From Prevotella sp. (lineage in GTDB: Bacteria; Bacteroidota; Bacteroidia; Bacteroidales; Bacteroidaceae), in assembly GCA_022771265.1 (NCBI GenBank), contig JALFCG010000074.1, positions 1 to 58,297 on the forward strand: 58,297 bases of DNA, given 5' to 3'. Positions within the stretch are counted from its first letter, which is position 1. Each line of letters begins with the position of its first letter. The notes beneath the pieces are model-generated. The model was not told where the DNA came from. It saw only the letters and a program-made list of their open reading frames with translations, and ran no database searches. Shown one piece after another: positions 9,396-18,014 of the stretch. The translations under genes and the position numbers were made by a program.

Positions 9396-9890
9396 AAAAC
9401 ATCCCTCTGCGGGGAACAGACCGGCATAAATGCCGCCACATAACAGGACACCGCCGTGGGCAAATACAGCTACACGGCGGTATCCCTTTTCCTTTATCTC
9501 GTCAAGGAACGACGCAACCCGTTCATATAAGTCTTGAAATCCCTCACCACCTGTCGCCCTTATGTGCATATAGTCGTCATACCACATCTGCAAGGCATCA
9601 TCCTTTATTTCGTCATAGCGTTTCATCTCCCATTCTCCCATGTTCATCTCTTTAAGCCTGTCATCGACTACTGGAGTGTCATATCCGCAGAACGCCGCAA
9701 GCTTTCTTGCCCTTGTAAGAGGTGATGAAAACACCATGTCGGGTTTCCTCTCAGCGAAGATTAAGTTAAGCCTGATACATGTTTGTTCTGCCTCCTGCAT
9801 AAAAGTGTCAGCTACTGGTACATCCGACCATCCGTAGCAAGTACCTTTAGGTACACCTACACGTGTATGTCTCACCATTATAATTTCCAT
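9351..9890 (-). CDS. cobC: histidine phosphatase, probable alpha-ribazole phosphatase CobC
   Basis: A 179-residue phosphoglycerate-mutase-like enzyme. The N-terminal MVRHTRVGVPKGTCYGWSDV contains the catalytic RH dyad; FSSPLTRARKLA near residue 55, EMNMGEWE near 84 and the second His in VAVFAHGGVL near 141 complete the active site. CobC removes the 5'-phosphate from alpha-ribazole phosphate (or adenosylcobalamin phosphate) in cobalamin nucleotide-loop assembly. The assignment rests on the family plus cobS, cobT and cobU lying 2 kb away on the same strand. A TACCTTTG box at 9908-9915 (minus) is its likely promoter. Confidence 0.8.
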   Translation of the reverse strand: MEIIMVRHTRVGVPKGTCYGWSDVPVADTFMQEAEQTCIRLNLIFAERKPDMVFSSPLTRARKLAAFCGYDTPVVDDRLKEMNMGEWEMKRYDEIKDDALQMWYDDYMHIRATGGEGFQDLYERVASFLDEIKEKGYRRVAVFAHGGVLLCGGIYAGLFPAEGCFSHLVECGGVQSFHI

Positions 9891-9979
9891 TTCTCTAATT
9901 TTTGCTGCAAAGGTAACAAAAAACTACGTGCAATCTTCATTTTTCCATTGTTTATAACTAATATTATCAAAAAAAACAT

Positions 9980-9987
9980 TACCTTTG
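9980..9987 (+). promoter_or_regulatory. -7 box directly before the sensor kinase start codon
   Basis: TACCTTTG ends only four bases before the ATG at 9992. Bacteroidota transcription normally starts a few bases after this box, so the message would be leaderless or nearly so. No clear TTTG was found at the right distance, so the -33 part is weak. Confidence 0.55.
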
Positions 9988-9991
9988 CAGT

Positions 9992-11923
9992 ATGAAAAAG
10001 AGAAGTTATAAAAAATATGCCATTTTCCACATATTGTTAATAATTATGCTATCTTTCATATCGACGACACATATCTGTGCTATCGATAAGATACTATATA
10101 TAACCTCGTACAATCCAGACAGCAAGTATGTCGCCAACTATCTTTCCATGTTTGTCAAAAGAACGACAGAACTCATGCCAGAATGCCAAGTCATCGTGGA
10201 GAGCATGGACATCAACGGCATAAGCAATATTAAGGATTGGAAGAGCAATATGACAAAAATACTGGGAAAATACGATATTCCCAACAGGAAAGACATTCCC
10301 ATTGTACTTACCGGCAGGGAATCTGTCTCTACATTTCTTTCTCTTTCCGACAAAAGGATGAAAGACATTCCGTTGATTATCGGATCATGCAATTCGTCAA
10401 TTGTCCTCATTCCTGAACATGACTTTGACATCAGCATGTGGATGCCAGAGACAAAAGAATTGCGAACTGACTTTACCGATTACAATATCGTCGGGGGGAT
10501 TGTAACCCTTTGCGACATAGAAAACAATGTCAAGCTCATGGACGACTTATTCCCAAAGTCAGACCATATACTGTTCATCAGCGACAACTCCTTCGGCGGG
10601 ATATCGCTTTTGGCAAAGGCCCAAAAGGAGCTCAAGCCCATCAAAGGGAAAACAATAGAATACTTCGACGGAAGGCAGCACCCATACGACGCGCTTATTG
10701 ACAAACTAAAAAAACTGCCATCCTCGACAATGGTACTTCTCAGTTCATGGCGTCTTGATATGGACCAGAGCTATAATGTGAGCAGGACTTCTACAGTCTT
10801 CTCGAATGCCAATCCCTCGCTTGCCGTGTTTTCTATAACAGGTTCAGGTATGGACGGATGGGCAGTTGGCGGCTACTATCCAGATTATGACGACACAGGC
10901 TACCGCCTTGCAAACCTATGTGCAGAATATGTCCACACGAATACCCCGCAGGGGCTGATATTCCGCACTAACAACTACGTTTTCGACTATAAACGCCTGA
11001 ACGACCTAGGCATAAATATTGAAGCGCTGCCTATTGACAGCAAAATTATCAACAAGCCAGCGTCTTTCTTTGAGCGTCATAGCGAGACAATAGGAATTTT
11101 CCTCGGCATATTAGTCCTGCTTGCCGTTGGATTCACCATTACAAGCTACTATGTCATAAAGCTTAACCGCATGAAACTTGACCTTCTCAACAAAAGCAAT
11201 GAACTGGAAATAGCCCGTGACAAGGCAGAAGAGTCAAACAAGATGAAATCTGCATTCTTGGCAAATATGAGCCACGAGATACGCACTCCACTGAATGCCA
11301 TTGTTGGTTTCTCCGGCCTTCTTGCCACGCAAAGTGACGAGTTGAGTGATGAGGAACGTAATCATTTCAACGATATCATCAACGAGAACTCACAAAGCCT
11401 GCTGAAATTAATCAACGACGTGCTTGACCTCTCAAGAATAGAAAGTGGAAAGATGTCTCTTGAACTTCGCAGGTGCAATATTTCAAGACTATGCAAGTCA
11501 GTACTTGAATCGGTGGAAGTGACTTGCCGCAAGCCCATCAGTTTCGTGTTCACCTCAAATATGGACAACATTGAGTTTGTGACCGACGAGACACGTCTTC
11601 GCCAGGTGATGATTAACCTTCTTACCAATGCCGTCAAATTCAGCGACAAGGGAAACATAACACTTAGCCTTGACATTGACACAAATGTCAATATAGCAAA
11701 ATTTGGAGTAGCAGACCAAGGATGCGGCATAAAGAAAGAGAACGCGGAAAAAGTGTTCGGGCGATTTATTAAACTTGACCAATTCAAACAAGGAACAGGC
11801 CTCGGGCTTCAGATATGCCGCCAAATACTCGACCATCTCGGTGGGAAGATATGGCTCGACACGACTTATACCGGTGGAGCCAAGTTCTCGTTCATCCATC
11901 CCATTGACCTAAAAGACAAATAA
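9992..11923 (+). CDS. membrane sensor histidine kinase with periplasmic binding-protein-like sensor
   Basis: A 643-residue protein. A signal anchor lies at residues 8-30, followed by a periplasmic domain of about 330 residues resembling the ABC-type substrate-binding fold (DKILYITSYNPDSKYVANYL at its start). A membrane helix at about 366-388 and a short coiled coil follow. The HisKA domain has the phospho-acceptor His in FLANMSHEIRTPLNAIVGFS near 420-440. The ATPase domain shows N box MINLLTNAVKFS, G1 DQGCGI and G2 GTGLGLQI. There is no receiver domain and no response regulator gene beside it, so its partner is elsewhere. It splits the cobalamin genes, convergent with cobS and divergent from cobC. 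Confidence 0.93.
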   Translation: MKKRSYKKYAIFHILLIIMLSFISTTHICAIDKILYITSYNPDSKYVANYLSMFVKRTTELMPECQVIVESMDINGISNIKDWKSNMTKILGKYDIPNRKDIPIVLTGRESVSTFLSLSDKRMKDIPLIIGSCNSSIVLIPEHDFDISMWMPETKELRTDFTDYNIVGGIVTLCDIENNVKLMDDLFPKSDHILFISDNSFGGISLLAKAQKELKPIKGKTIEYFDGRQHPYDALIDKLKKLPSSTMVLLSSWRLDMDQSYNVSRTSTVFSNANPSLAVFSITGSGMDGWAVGGYYPDYDDTGYRLANLCAEYVHTNTPQGLIFRTNNYVFDYKRLNDLGINIEALPIDSKIINKPASFFERHSETIGIFLGILVLLAVGFTITSYYVIKLNRMKLDLLNKSNELEIARDKAEESNKMKSAFLANMSHEIRTPLNAIVGFSGLLATQSDELSDEERNHFNDIINENSQSLLKLINDVLDLSRIESGKMSLELRRCNISRLCKSVLESVEVTCRKPISFVFTSNMDNIEFVTDETRLRQVMINLLTNAVKFSDKGNITLSLDIDTNVNIAKFGVADQGCGIKKENAEKVFGRFIKLDQFKQGTGLGLQICRQILDHLGGKIWLDTTYTGGAKFSFIHPIDLKDK

Positions 11924-11936
11924 CAAAGCCGCTTCC

Positions 11937-12740
11937 TTATCTCATTATTACAAACGCCAGATAGAAAGACAACTCCACAAGTAGGAACAATGCGCCACAA
12001 CAGTCGCCTGTGTAGCCATGTAACTTCTTGTTCATCAACATATAAAGGCCGTAGAAACAAAGGCAGGGAAACGAAATAGCCATCTGTATCTGCGACACCT
12101 GCATGCCATAATATTCCACCAGGAAATACCCGAAGCCAACCATAGGCAACAATCCCGCAATGGCAAGACGGATACCAGCCACAAGATTATACTTTACATA
12201 CACAGTCTTTGCCTTGGCTTCTTCCTCATTCCTCGCGTATGGCAGAAACATGATAATCTGGGCGCTGAGCATTTTGCAAAATGGGTCGGCGGCAACCATC
12301 ATAAGCGCAAGCAAACTTGGCTCCGTTGATGTCATCGAGGCTACGAAAAGAGCAAGATACATGCCCAAACCCAACACCCCATAAGTTCCTATTCGCGAAT
12401 CCTTCATAATGTCGAGTATGCGCTGACGGTCATTGCCTCCTCCACCAAATCCATCAAAGAAATCTGTCAGTCCGTCTTCGTGAATGGCACCCGTTACAAG
12501 CATTCTCAAGGCTATGGCAATAAGTACAGCCAATGTGACACTTGCATATTGACCTACAAAATACACTGTTGCCCCCATTAGTCCTCCGGTAAGCCATCCA
12601 GTAAGCGGCCAATATTCAACTACATGCTTATAGCAATGCTGCGGCGGCTGATGCAGACGCCAGAAAGGAAGACGCGTAAAGAAGATAAATGCCGCAAACG
12701 GTGTCTCCCACCACTTTGCCTTATCGATAGAAACACGCAT
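11937..12740 (-). CDS. cobS: adenosylcobinamide-GDP ribazoletransferase CobS
   Basis: A 267-residue integral membrane enzyme joining adenosylcobinamide-GDP and alpha-ribazole to give adenosylcobalamin (or its phosphate). FIFFTRLPFWR near the N-terminus, GAIHEDGLTDFFDGFGGG (the family's acidic metal-binding motif) near residue 93 and SRIGTYG near 126 identify it, with several hydrophobic helices around them. The start at 12740 is preferred to the longer frame because it leaves 11 bases after cobT and begins just before the conserved region. It is the last gene of the cobU-cobT-cobS run. Confidence 0.93.
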   Translation of the reverse strand: MRVSIDKAKWWETPFAAFIFFTRLPFWRLHQPPQHCYKHVVEYWPLTGWLTGGLMGATVYFVGQYASVTLAVLIAIALRMLVTGAIHEDGLTDFFDGFGGGGNDRQRILDIMKDSRIGTYGVLGLGMYLALFVASMTSTEPSLLALMMVAADPFCKMLSAQIIMFLPYARNEEEAKAKTVYVKYNLVAGIRLAIAGLLPMVGFGYFLVEYYGMQVSQIQMAISFPCLCFYGLYMLMNKKLHGYTGDCCGALFLLVELSFYLAFVIMR

Positions 12741-12751
12741 AACGGAATAAA

Positions 12752-13801
12752 TCAGAAATATTTTGTAATGTGGGCATTGTTGAAATTGTTCATCTCCCTT
12801 ATCATCCTGACAGCGCTGTCGATAATACCGTATGCACACAACGCACCTGTTCCTTCGCCCAATCGCAAACCTAGACTTAGCAACGGCCTTGCACCCATGA
12901 GTTTCAGCATTCGGGCATGTCCTCCCTCATCACCCTGATGACCGAAAATCATATATTCAAAAGCATCAGGATACAATCTTACTGCAGCCAAAGCACAAGC
13001 CGACATTATGAATCCGTCAATCATAACAGCAACCTTCAGTTCGGCAGCACGCAACATTGCCCCAATGGCAGCAACCATCTCAAATCCTCCAAAATACCTT
13101 ATTGTGTCTTCCACAGAGGCAGACGATCCCATCGTTACCCTGAAGTTCTCAACCGACCTTGAAAGAACGTCATACTTATGCCGAATGCCAGCGCTGTCGA
13201 GTCCTGCTCCGGCACCGACACATTCTTTCAAAGGAACATTCTCGAAAAGACTCATCCAAATGCTCGAAGGCGAGGTGTTAGCTATACCCATCTCACCCAT
13301 ACAAACTATAGTTGCTCCTTTTCCAACGGCCTTATCTACCATATCTGCACCTATATTGACAGCATCGTTCATCTGCCCTTCCGTCATCGCCGGTTCATAA
13401 AGGAAGTTTGCTGTGCCGCGGGCAATTTTGCGGTTGATGATGCCTTCCACACCGCCAAGGTCGTAATCAACTCCTACATCCACTATGCTCAAATCAAATC
13501 CGTACTGTCGGCAAAACATGTTGACACCACCACCTCCACGAGTGAAGTTAATCATCTGCTGCCACGTAACCTCACGCGGTGACACGCTGACCCCTTCCCT
13601 CTCAATGCCATGGTCGGCACCAAAAAGGAAATGAGCAGGATTGTTTAATTCCGGTGTTGTAGTTTGCTGAATAAGAGAAATCTGCAGTGCCAATTCCTCA
13701 AGCCTTCCAAGCGACCCCTTCGGTTTGTTAAGATGGTCTATCTTCTGTTGTATAGCCTCGCGCAACTCACACGAGGGTCTCTGAATATCAAACGCCCTCA
13801 T
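12752..13801 (-). CDS. cobT: nicotinate-nucleotide:dimethylbenzimidazole phosphoribosyltransferase CobT
   Basis: A 349-residue enzyme that makes alpha-ribazole phosphate from nicotinate mononucleotide and a lower-ligand base such as dimethylbenzimidazole. Seen are DHLNKPKGSLGRLEELALQI near residue 23, FGADHGIEREGVS near 65, GEMGIANTSPSS near 168 and the C-terminal RLGEGTGALCAYGIID near 316, which carries the catalytic Glu. Full length. It lies 27 bases after cobU and 11 before cobS on the same strand. Confidence 0.96.
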   Translation of the reverse strand: MRAFDIQRPSCELREAIQQKIDHLNKPKGSLGRLEELALQISLIQQTTTPELNNPAHFLFGADHGIEREGVSVSPREVTWQQMINFTRGGGGVNMFCRQYGFDLSIVDVGVDYDLGGVEGIINRKIARGTANFLYEPAMTEGQMNDAVNIGADMVDKAVGKGATIVCMGEMGIANTSPSSIWMSLFENVPLKECVGAGAGLDSAGIRHKYDVLSRSVENFRVTMGSSASVEDTIRYFGGFEMVAAIGAMLRAAELKVAVMIDGFIMSACALAAVRLYPDAFEYMIFGHQGDEGGHARMLKLMGARPLLSLGLRLGEGTGALCAYGIIDSAVRMIREMNNFNNAHITKYF

Positions 13802-13828
13802 AAAAAACTGTAATTCTTTAATAATTGT

Positions 13829-14359
13829 TTAGTTCTTTATCCTCACACTAATTCCACTCACCATAAGTATTACCTCGTCAGCCTTCTTTGCCACATATTG
13901 GTTCATCCACCCTTCCAAATCGGTAAAACGACGTTGAATCGCATTGTCACTCACACCACCGCTACCAATCTCGTTAGTAACAAATATGAAAGTCGCATCC
14001 TGATTGGTAAACCGGTCGAACTCTGCCTTCAGTTCCTCAAGTGCAGAATCGACAGTTGGCTGTTCCCACTCCGCCTTTTCACGTGAGAAGAAAAAGTTGG
14101 TACACCAAAGTGTGATGCAGTCAACAACCACTACCCTACCCTTGACATCATGCCTGCTAAGGTATTTCTCCTCCTCTATATTAGTCCATTGTGGTCCACG
14201 TCTTTGCTGGTGCATTTCCACCCTTCGTCGAAATTCTTCATCCCAAATGTGGGCAGTGGCAAGATAGACGGGATGGTCGCTAAGTGCCAGTGCCATGCGT
14301 TCCGCTGTCTGGCTCTTTCCAGAGCGTTGTCCTCCCGTAATGAGAATTATGCGTTTCAT
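13829..14359 (-). CDS. cobU: adenosylcobinamide kinase / guanylyltransferase CobU
   Basis: A 176-residue bifunctional enzyme phosphorylating adenosylcobinamide and transferring GMP to it. The P-loop GGQRSGKSQTAERMA is near the N-terminus; VVVDCITLWCTNFFF near residue 83 and FVTNEIGSGGV near 125 are conserved. The start at 14359 (MKRIILIT) is preferred to an ATG at 14383 because the latter lies inside the rpsA terminator hairpin. The C-terminus is slightly unusual, ending in VSGISVRIKN. It is first in the cobUTS run and follows rpsA with only 88 bases between them. Confidence 0.94.
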   Translation of the reverse strand: MKRIILITGGQRSGKSQTAERMALALSDHPVYLATAHIWDEEFRRRVEMHQQRRGPQWTNIEEEKYLSRHDVKGRVVVVDCITLWCTNFFFSREKAEWEQPTVDSALEELKAEFDRFTNQDATFIFVTNEIGSGGVSDNAIQRRFTDLEGWMNQYVAKKADEVILMVSGISVRIKN

Positions 14360-14373
14360 CAGTTTGAAAAAGT

Positions 14374-14414
14374 TAAAAGGCACACCGAACTCCTTTTAAG
14401 AATCCGGCATGCCT
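14374..14414 (-). terminator. intrinsic terminator after rpsA
   Basis: On the minus strand AGGCATGCCGGATTC pairs over 15 positions (with some G-U pairs) with GAGTTCGGTGTGCCT around a 7-base loop, followed by TTTT. It falls between rpsA and cobU, so cobU expression would need read-through or a promoter that I do not see. Confidence 0.8.
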
Positions 14415-14447
14415 ATTTATAGATTTATTGAAACAGGGAAGGGAGAA

Positions 14448-16229
14448 TTACTCGCCCTTCTCCATCTGCGCCTTCAACTGAGCGAGAACATCAATGTCGC
14501 CGAGAGTTGTAGAAGCCGGCTGGTTCTCAATCTTTACGGTCTCTTCCTTCTTGCTTGCACGTGCAGCCTTCTTGGCAGCCTTCTTCTCCTCACGTTGTGC
14601 ATCCTCGAACGTACGACTGTGAGAAAGAATGATGCGCTTACTGTCCTTGTTGAATTCGATAACCTTGAACGGAAGTGTCTCACCAAGAGTAGCCTGTGTG
14701 CCATCCTCCTTTACAAGATGCTTTGGAGTAGCAAAGCCCTCAACACCCTTCTCTAGCGAAACGACAGCACCTTTCTCGAGCATCTCGATAATCTTGCCCT
14801 CGTGAACGCTACCAACGGTGTATGTTGCCTCAAACTGATCCCAAGGATTGTCCTCAAGCTGCTTGTGACCAAGGCTTAGGCGACGGTTCTCCTTGTCGAT
14901 GTCGAGAACCATAACGTCGATGTCAGCACCTGCCTGTGTGAACTCTGAAGGATGCTTAACCTTCTTTGTCCAAGAGAGGTCAGAAATGTGGATAAGGCCG
15001 TCAACACCTTCCTCAAGCTCTACAAATACTCCGAAGTTAGTGAAGTTACGAACCTTGGCTGTGTGCTTGCTGCCAACAGGATACTTAACGTCGATAGCCT
15101 CCCATGGATCCTCACGCAACTGCTTGATGCCAAGGCTCATCTTGCGCTCCTCGCGGTCGAGGGTCAGGATGACAGCCTCTACCTCGTCGCCAACATTCAG
15201 GAACTCCTGAGCTGAACGCAGATGCTGGCTCCATGACATTTCTGAAACATGGATGAGTCCTTCTACGCCAGGCTGAATCTCCACAAAAGCACCGTAGTCT
15301 GCTATAACGACTACCTTGCCCTTCACGCGGTCGCCAACTTTGAGTTCTGCGTCGAGTGCATCCCATGGGTGAGGAGTGAGCTGCTTGAGACCAAGGGCGA
15401 TGCGGTTCTTCTCGTCGTTGAAGTCAAGGATAACCACATTGATCTTTTGGTCGAGCTCAACCACCTTGTGAGGATCATCAACACGACCCCAAGAGAGATC
15501 AGTGATATGGATGAGTCCGTCAACACCGCCAAGGTCAACAAACACGCCGTATGAGGTGATGTTCTTGACAGTACCCTCGAGAATCTGACCCTTCTCGAGC
15601 TTGCCGATGATTTCCTTCTTCTGTGCCTCCAGTTCCTGTTCGATGAGAGCCTTGTGCGAAACGACAACGTTGCGGTATTCCTGATTGATTTTCACAACCT
15701 TGAATTCCATGGTCTTGCCTACGAACTGGTCGTAGTCGCGTATTGGGTGAACGTCTATCTGGCTGCCTGGCAAGAAAGCCTCGATACCGAACACGTCAAC
15801 AATCATACCACCCTTCGTGCGGCACTTGATGTAACCCTGGATAACCTCCTGGTTGTCAAGAGCTGCATTAACGCGCTCCCAGCTCTTGCTGAGGCGAGCT
15901 TTCTTGTGAGAAAGCAACAACTGACCTTTCTTGTCCTCTTGGTTCTCAACGTAAACCTCTACCTTGTCACCGACCTTAAGGTCTGGATTGTAGCGGAATT
16001 CGCTTGCCGGGATGATACCATCGCTTTTGTAGCCGATGTTGACGATAACCTCTTTCTTGTCGCAAGAGATTACGGTACCCTCGGTCACCTGATGCTCGCT
16101 GACCTTGTTGAGGGTTTCGTTGTAAGCCTTGTCAAGCTCTTCTTTGCTGACGTTGGCAGTTGTGCCATTTTCAAACTCTTCCCAATTGAAGTCATCCAAT
16201 GGCTTGACGTTTTTTGTTAATTCTGACAT
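14448..16229 (-). CDS. rpsA: 30S ribosomal protein S1
   Basis: A 593-residue RNA-binding ribosomal protein with six S1 (OB-fold) domains, starting near residues 52, 137, 215, 300, 387 and 475. Each shows the family pattern, for example GVFVDLGGVDGLIHITDLSW in the third. S1 brings mRNA to the 30S subunit, which matters in Bacteroidota because they rarely use strong Shine-Dalgarno pairing. An Ala/Lys-rich tail follows. A minus-strand TACCTTTG box at 16319-16326 is the likely promoter, about 90 bases upstream of the start. Confidence 0.97.
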   Translation of the reverse strand: MSELTKNVKPLDDFNWEEFENGTTANVSKEELDKAYNETLNKVSEHQVTEGTVISCDKKEVIVNIGYKSDGIIPASEFRYNPDLKVGDKVEVYVENQEDKKGQLLLSHKKARLSKSWERVNAALDNQEVIQGYIKCRTKGGMIVDVFGIEAFLPGSQIDVHPIRDYDQFVGKTMEFKVVKINQEYRNVVVSHKALIEQELEAQKKEIIGKLEKGQILEGTVKNITSYGVFVDLGGVDGLIHITDLSWGRVDDPHKVVELDQKINVVILDFNDEKNRIALGLKQLTPHPWDALDAELKVGDRVKGKVVVIADYGAFVEIQPGVEGLIHVSEMSWSQHLRSAQEFLNVGDEVEAVILTLDREERKMSLGIKQLREDPWEAIDVKYPVGSKHTAKVRNFTNFGVFVELEEGVDGLIHISDLSWTKKVKHPSEFTQAGADIDVMVLDIDKENRRLSLGHKQLEDNPWDQFEATYTVGSVHEGKIIEMLEKGAVVSLEKGVEGFATPKHLVKEDGTQATLGETLPFKVIEFNKDSKRIILSHSRTFEDAQREEKKAAKKAARASKKEETVKIENQPASTTLGDIDVLAQLKAQMEKGE

Positions 16230-16444
16230 AATTTAATTAATTGTTTTTTTACTAATAAAGTTAGACTTTATGTGAATTATCCAGCCGGTATCTGACCGAC
16301 TTTCTTGCAAATCGGCTGCAAAGGTACTGATTTTCATTCAGATAAGAGCAACTAAATGTGATTATCTTTACGTATTTAATTTTTTTTAACTTACAAAAGG
16401 CCAACAATCACAAAAACTACATAAAGCAGCCACCCGCAAAGGCT

Positions 16445-16492
16445 ATCATTGTACAATGATGCGGTCTTACATTATTATAATACGCGCGCGTA
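16445..16492. promoter_or_regulatory. two perfect palindromes upstream of rpsA
   Basis: ATCATTGTACAATGAT (16445-16460) and TACGCGCGCGTA (16481-16492) are both perfect inverted repeats, 20 bases apart, in otherwise plain AT-rich sequence. They could be protein-binding sites for the rpsA promoter on the left or the small RNA promoter on the right. The function is unknown. Confidence 0.4.
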
Positions 16493-16684
16493 ACAAAAAT
16501 TTCATCATAAATACCTCGACTGAACAAGTTTCTCACAAAACAACACTAAGCTAACATGCCATAGAATGAGCCTGTTAGCACTAATGCGCAAGCCTCACGT
16601 AATACAGAAAAAAGATTTATGTTTATTTTTCATAAAAAATGTTCAAAACAGCACAGATTTCGAAATAAAGTATTATCTTTGCAT

Positions 16685-16905
16685 CGCCTAAATGTGGGAT
16701 TCTATTTCCGAACAAACTATTCACAATAGAAAACTATAGTTTTTGGCTGGTTGTCCATTGCAAAAATGCAGGTGTTGACAACAATTGGACTGGCTATATG
16801 CCACTTTGTCTTGTAGGTATTAAAAGATTAATTATACATTCAATAGGTGTCTTTTTAAGGTAATGAAGCCCCAGGAGGAGTAGTGATACTGTACTCTGGG
16901 GCTAT
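16685..16905 (+). ncRNA. candidate small RNA (6S-like / Bacteroidales-1-like)
   Basis: A TATCTTTG box at 16674-16681 is followed by about 220 bases with no coding frame, ending in a strong terminator. The likely 5' end CGCCUA can pair with UAGGUG near 16847-16852. An inner arm forms between GUCCAUUG (16759 region) and CAAUUGGAC (16785 region), extended by UGGC/GCCA. A closing stem, large open middle and terminal arm resemble 6S RNA, which mimics an open promoter and binds RNA polymerase. Bacteroidales carry such an RNA. The transcript is well supported; its 6S identity is an inference from architecture. Confidence 0.55.
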
Positions 16906-16909
16906 TTTT
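16867..16909 (+). terminator. terminator of the small RNA
   Basis: AGCCCCAG pairs with CTGGGGCT, with an inner AGTA/TACT extension, followed by ATTTTTT. No coding sequence precedes it, so it marks the end of an RNA gene. Confidence 0.85.
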
Positions 16910-16958
16910 TGCATTATTGAACACTGCGCTACAGTGCTTTTATAAAAATTTACACCTG

Positions 16959-17002
16959 TCCCGAATGCATCCCGAACTAATCCCGATACCATCCCGAAGT
17001 CT
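16959..17002. repeat. four TCCCGA units at an exact 11-base period
   Basis: TCCCGA occurs at 16959, 16970, 16981 and 16992, each 11 bases apart, in units of the form TCCCGAnnnnA. Units one helical turn apart on one face of the DNA suggest cooperative protein binding. They lie 80-125 bases upstream of the map promoter and after the small RNA terminator. Confidence 0.6.
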
Positions 17003-17086
17003 GGCAAAATACAAAAGATTTACATTTTCGTTTTATTTCAACTTACGTTGCTTCTCTAAAATAAAAAAAGAAAAATGTGATTTTCC

Positions 17087-17117
17087 TTTGTCATTTCACT
17101 CTTTTGCAGTAACTTTG
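17087..17117 (+). promoter_or_regulatory. map promoter
   Basis: TTTG at 17087-17090, a 19-base spacer and TAACTTTG at 17110-17117. The ATG at 17142 gives a short leader. This also rules out the longer in-frame start at 16917, which would lie upstream of the promoter. Confidence 0.75.
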
Positions 17118-17141
17118 CACCCAAAAACAACATATAGCATC

Positions 17142-18002
17142 ATGTTTGGAAAGAAAAGAAGATGGCATCTCATCAGAGGACAAGAGCCTACGGAGATGGA
17201 CAAGAAAATCATGTATTGGGAGAATAAAGGGAAACTCGTCCCAACGCGTGACTTGATAAAGACACCCGAGCAGATTGATGGAATACGCAAGAGCGGTGTA
17301 GTCAACACGGGGGTTCTTGACGAGGTGGCAAAGCACATCCGCGCAGGAATGACCACACTGGAAATTGACGAGATATGCCGGAAATACTGCGAGGACCATG
17401 GTGCCACTCCCGCCTGCTTAGGCTACGAGGGATTCCCCATGAGCGTTTGCACAAGCATCAACGAGGTGGTTTGCCACGGCATCCCCAAAAAAGAGGACGT
17501 GCTCAAGGAGGGCGACATCATCAATGTTGACTTCACAACAATTCTCGACGGATATTACGCCGACGCATCAAGAATGTTCATAATCGGAAAGACAACACCC
17601 GAGAAGGAACAATTAGTAAGAGTAGCAAAGGAGTGCCTTGAGATTGGAGCGGAAGCTGCAAAACCCTACAGTTTTGTGGGCGACATCGGGCATGCCATAC
17701 AAAAACATTGCGAGAAATACCACTACGGCATAGTACGTGACCTTTGCGGACATGGCGTCGGAATACAATTCCACGAGGAACCGGAAGTGATGCACTACGG
17801 CTACCGCGGCCAGGGAATGCTGCTGGTACCGGGAATGGTGTTCACAATCGAGCCAATGATAAACCAGGGCACATGGAAAGTGTTCATTGACGCTGACGAC
17901 GAATACGGTTGGGAGGTTATCACAGGAGACGAACTGCCAAGCGCACAGTGGGAGCACACTTTCCTGATGACCGAACACGGACTTGAAGTCCTCACATACT
18001 AA
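17142..18002 (+). CDS. map: methionine aminopeptidase, type I
   Basis: A 286-residue metalloenzyme removing the N-terminal Met from new proteins. It has a short basic extension (MFGKKRRWHLIRGQEPTEMD) ahead of the catalytic domain. Metal ligands are visible in INVDFTTILDGYYADASRMF (two Asp), the His in GHGVGIQFHEEPEVMHYG, FTIEPMINQG (Glu) and the final Glu in AQWEHTFLMTEHG. It lies 12 bases before tsaD, with which it is probably cotranscribed. Confidence 0.96.
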   Translation: MFGKKRRWHLIRGQEPTEMDKKIMYWENKGKLVPTRDLIKTPEQIDGIRKSGVVNTGVLDEVAKHIRAGMTTLEIDEICRKYCEDHGATPACLGYEGFPMSVCTSINEVVCHGIPKKEDVLKEGDIINVDFTTILDGYYADASRMFIIGKTTPEKEQLVRVAKECLEIGAEAAKPYSFVGDIGHAIQKHCEKYHYGIVRDLCGHGVGIQFHEEPEVMHYGYRGQGMLLVPGMVFTIEPMINQGTWKVFIDADDEYGWEVITGDELPSAQWEHTFLMTEHGLEVLTY

Positions 18003-18014
18003 TATATAAGAGAA

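Noticed and set aside
11937..14400. cobalamin riboswitch in front of cobUTS
   Set aside because: The 88 bases before cobU hold only the rpsA terminator; there is no room for the riboswitch and no B12-box-like sequence.
15654..16220. 188-codon frame opposite rpsA
   Set aside because: A shadow of a highly expressed gene; it has no promoter and no known domain.
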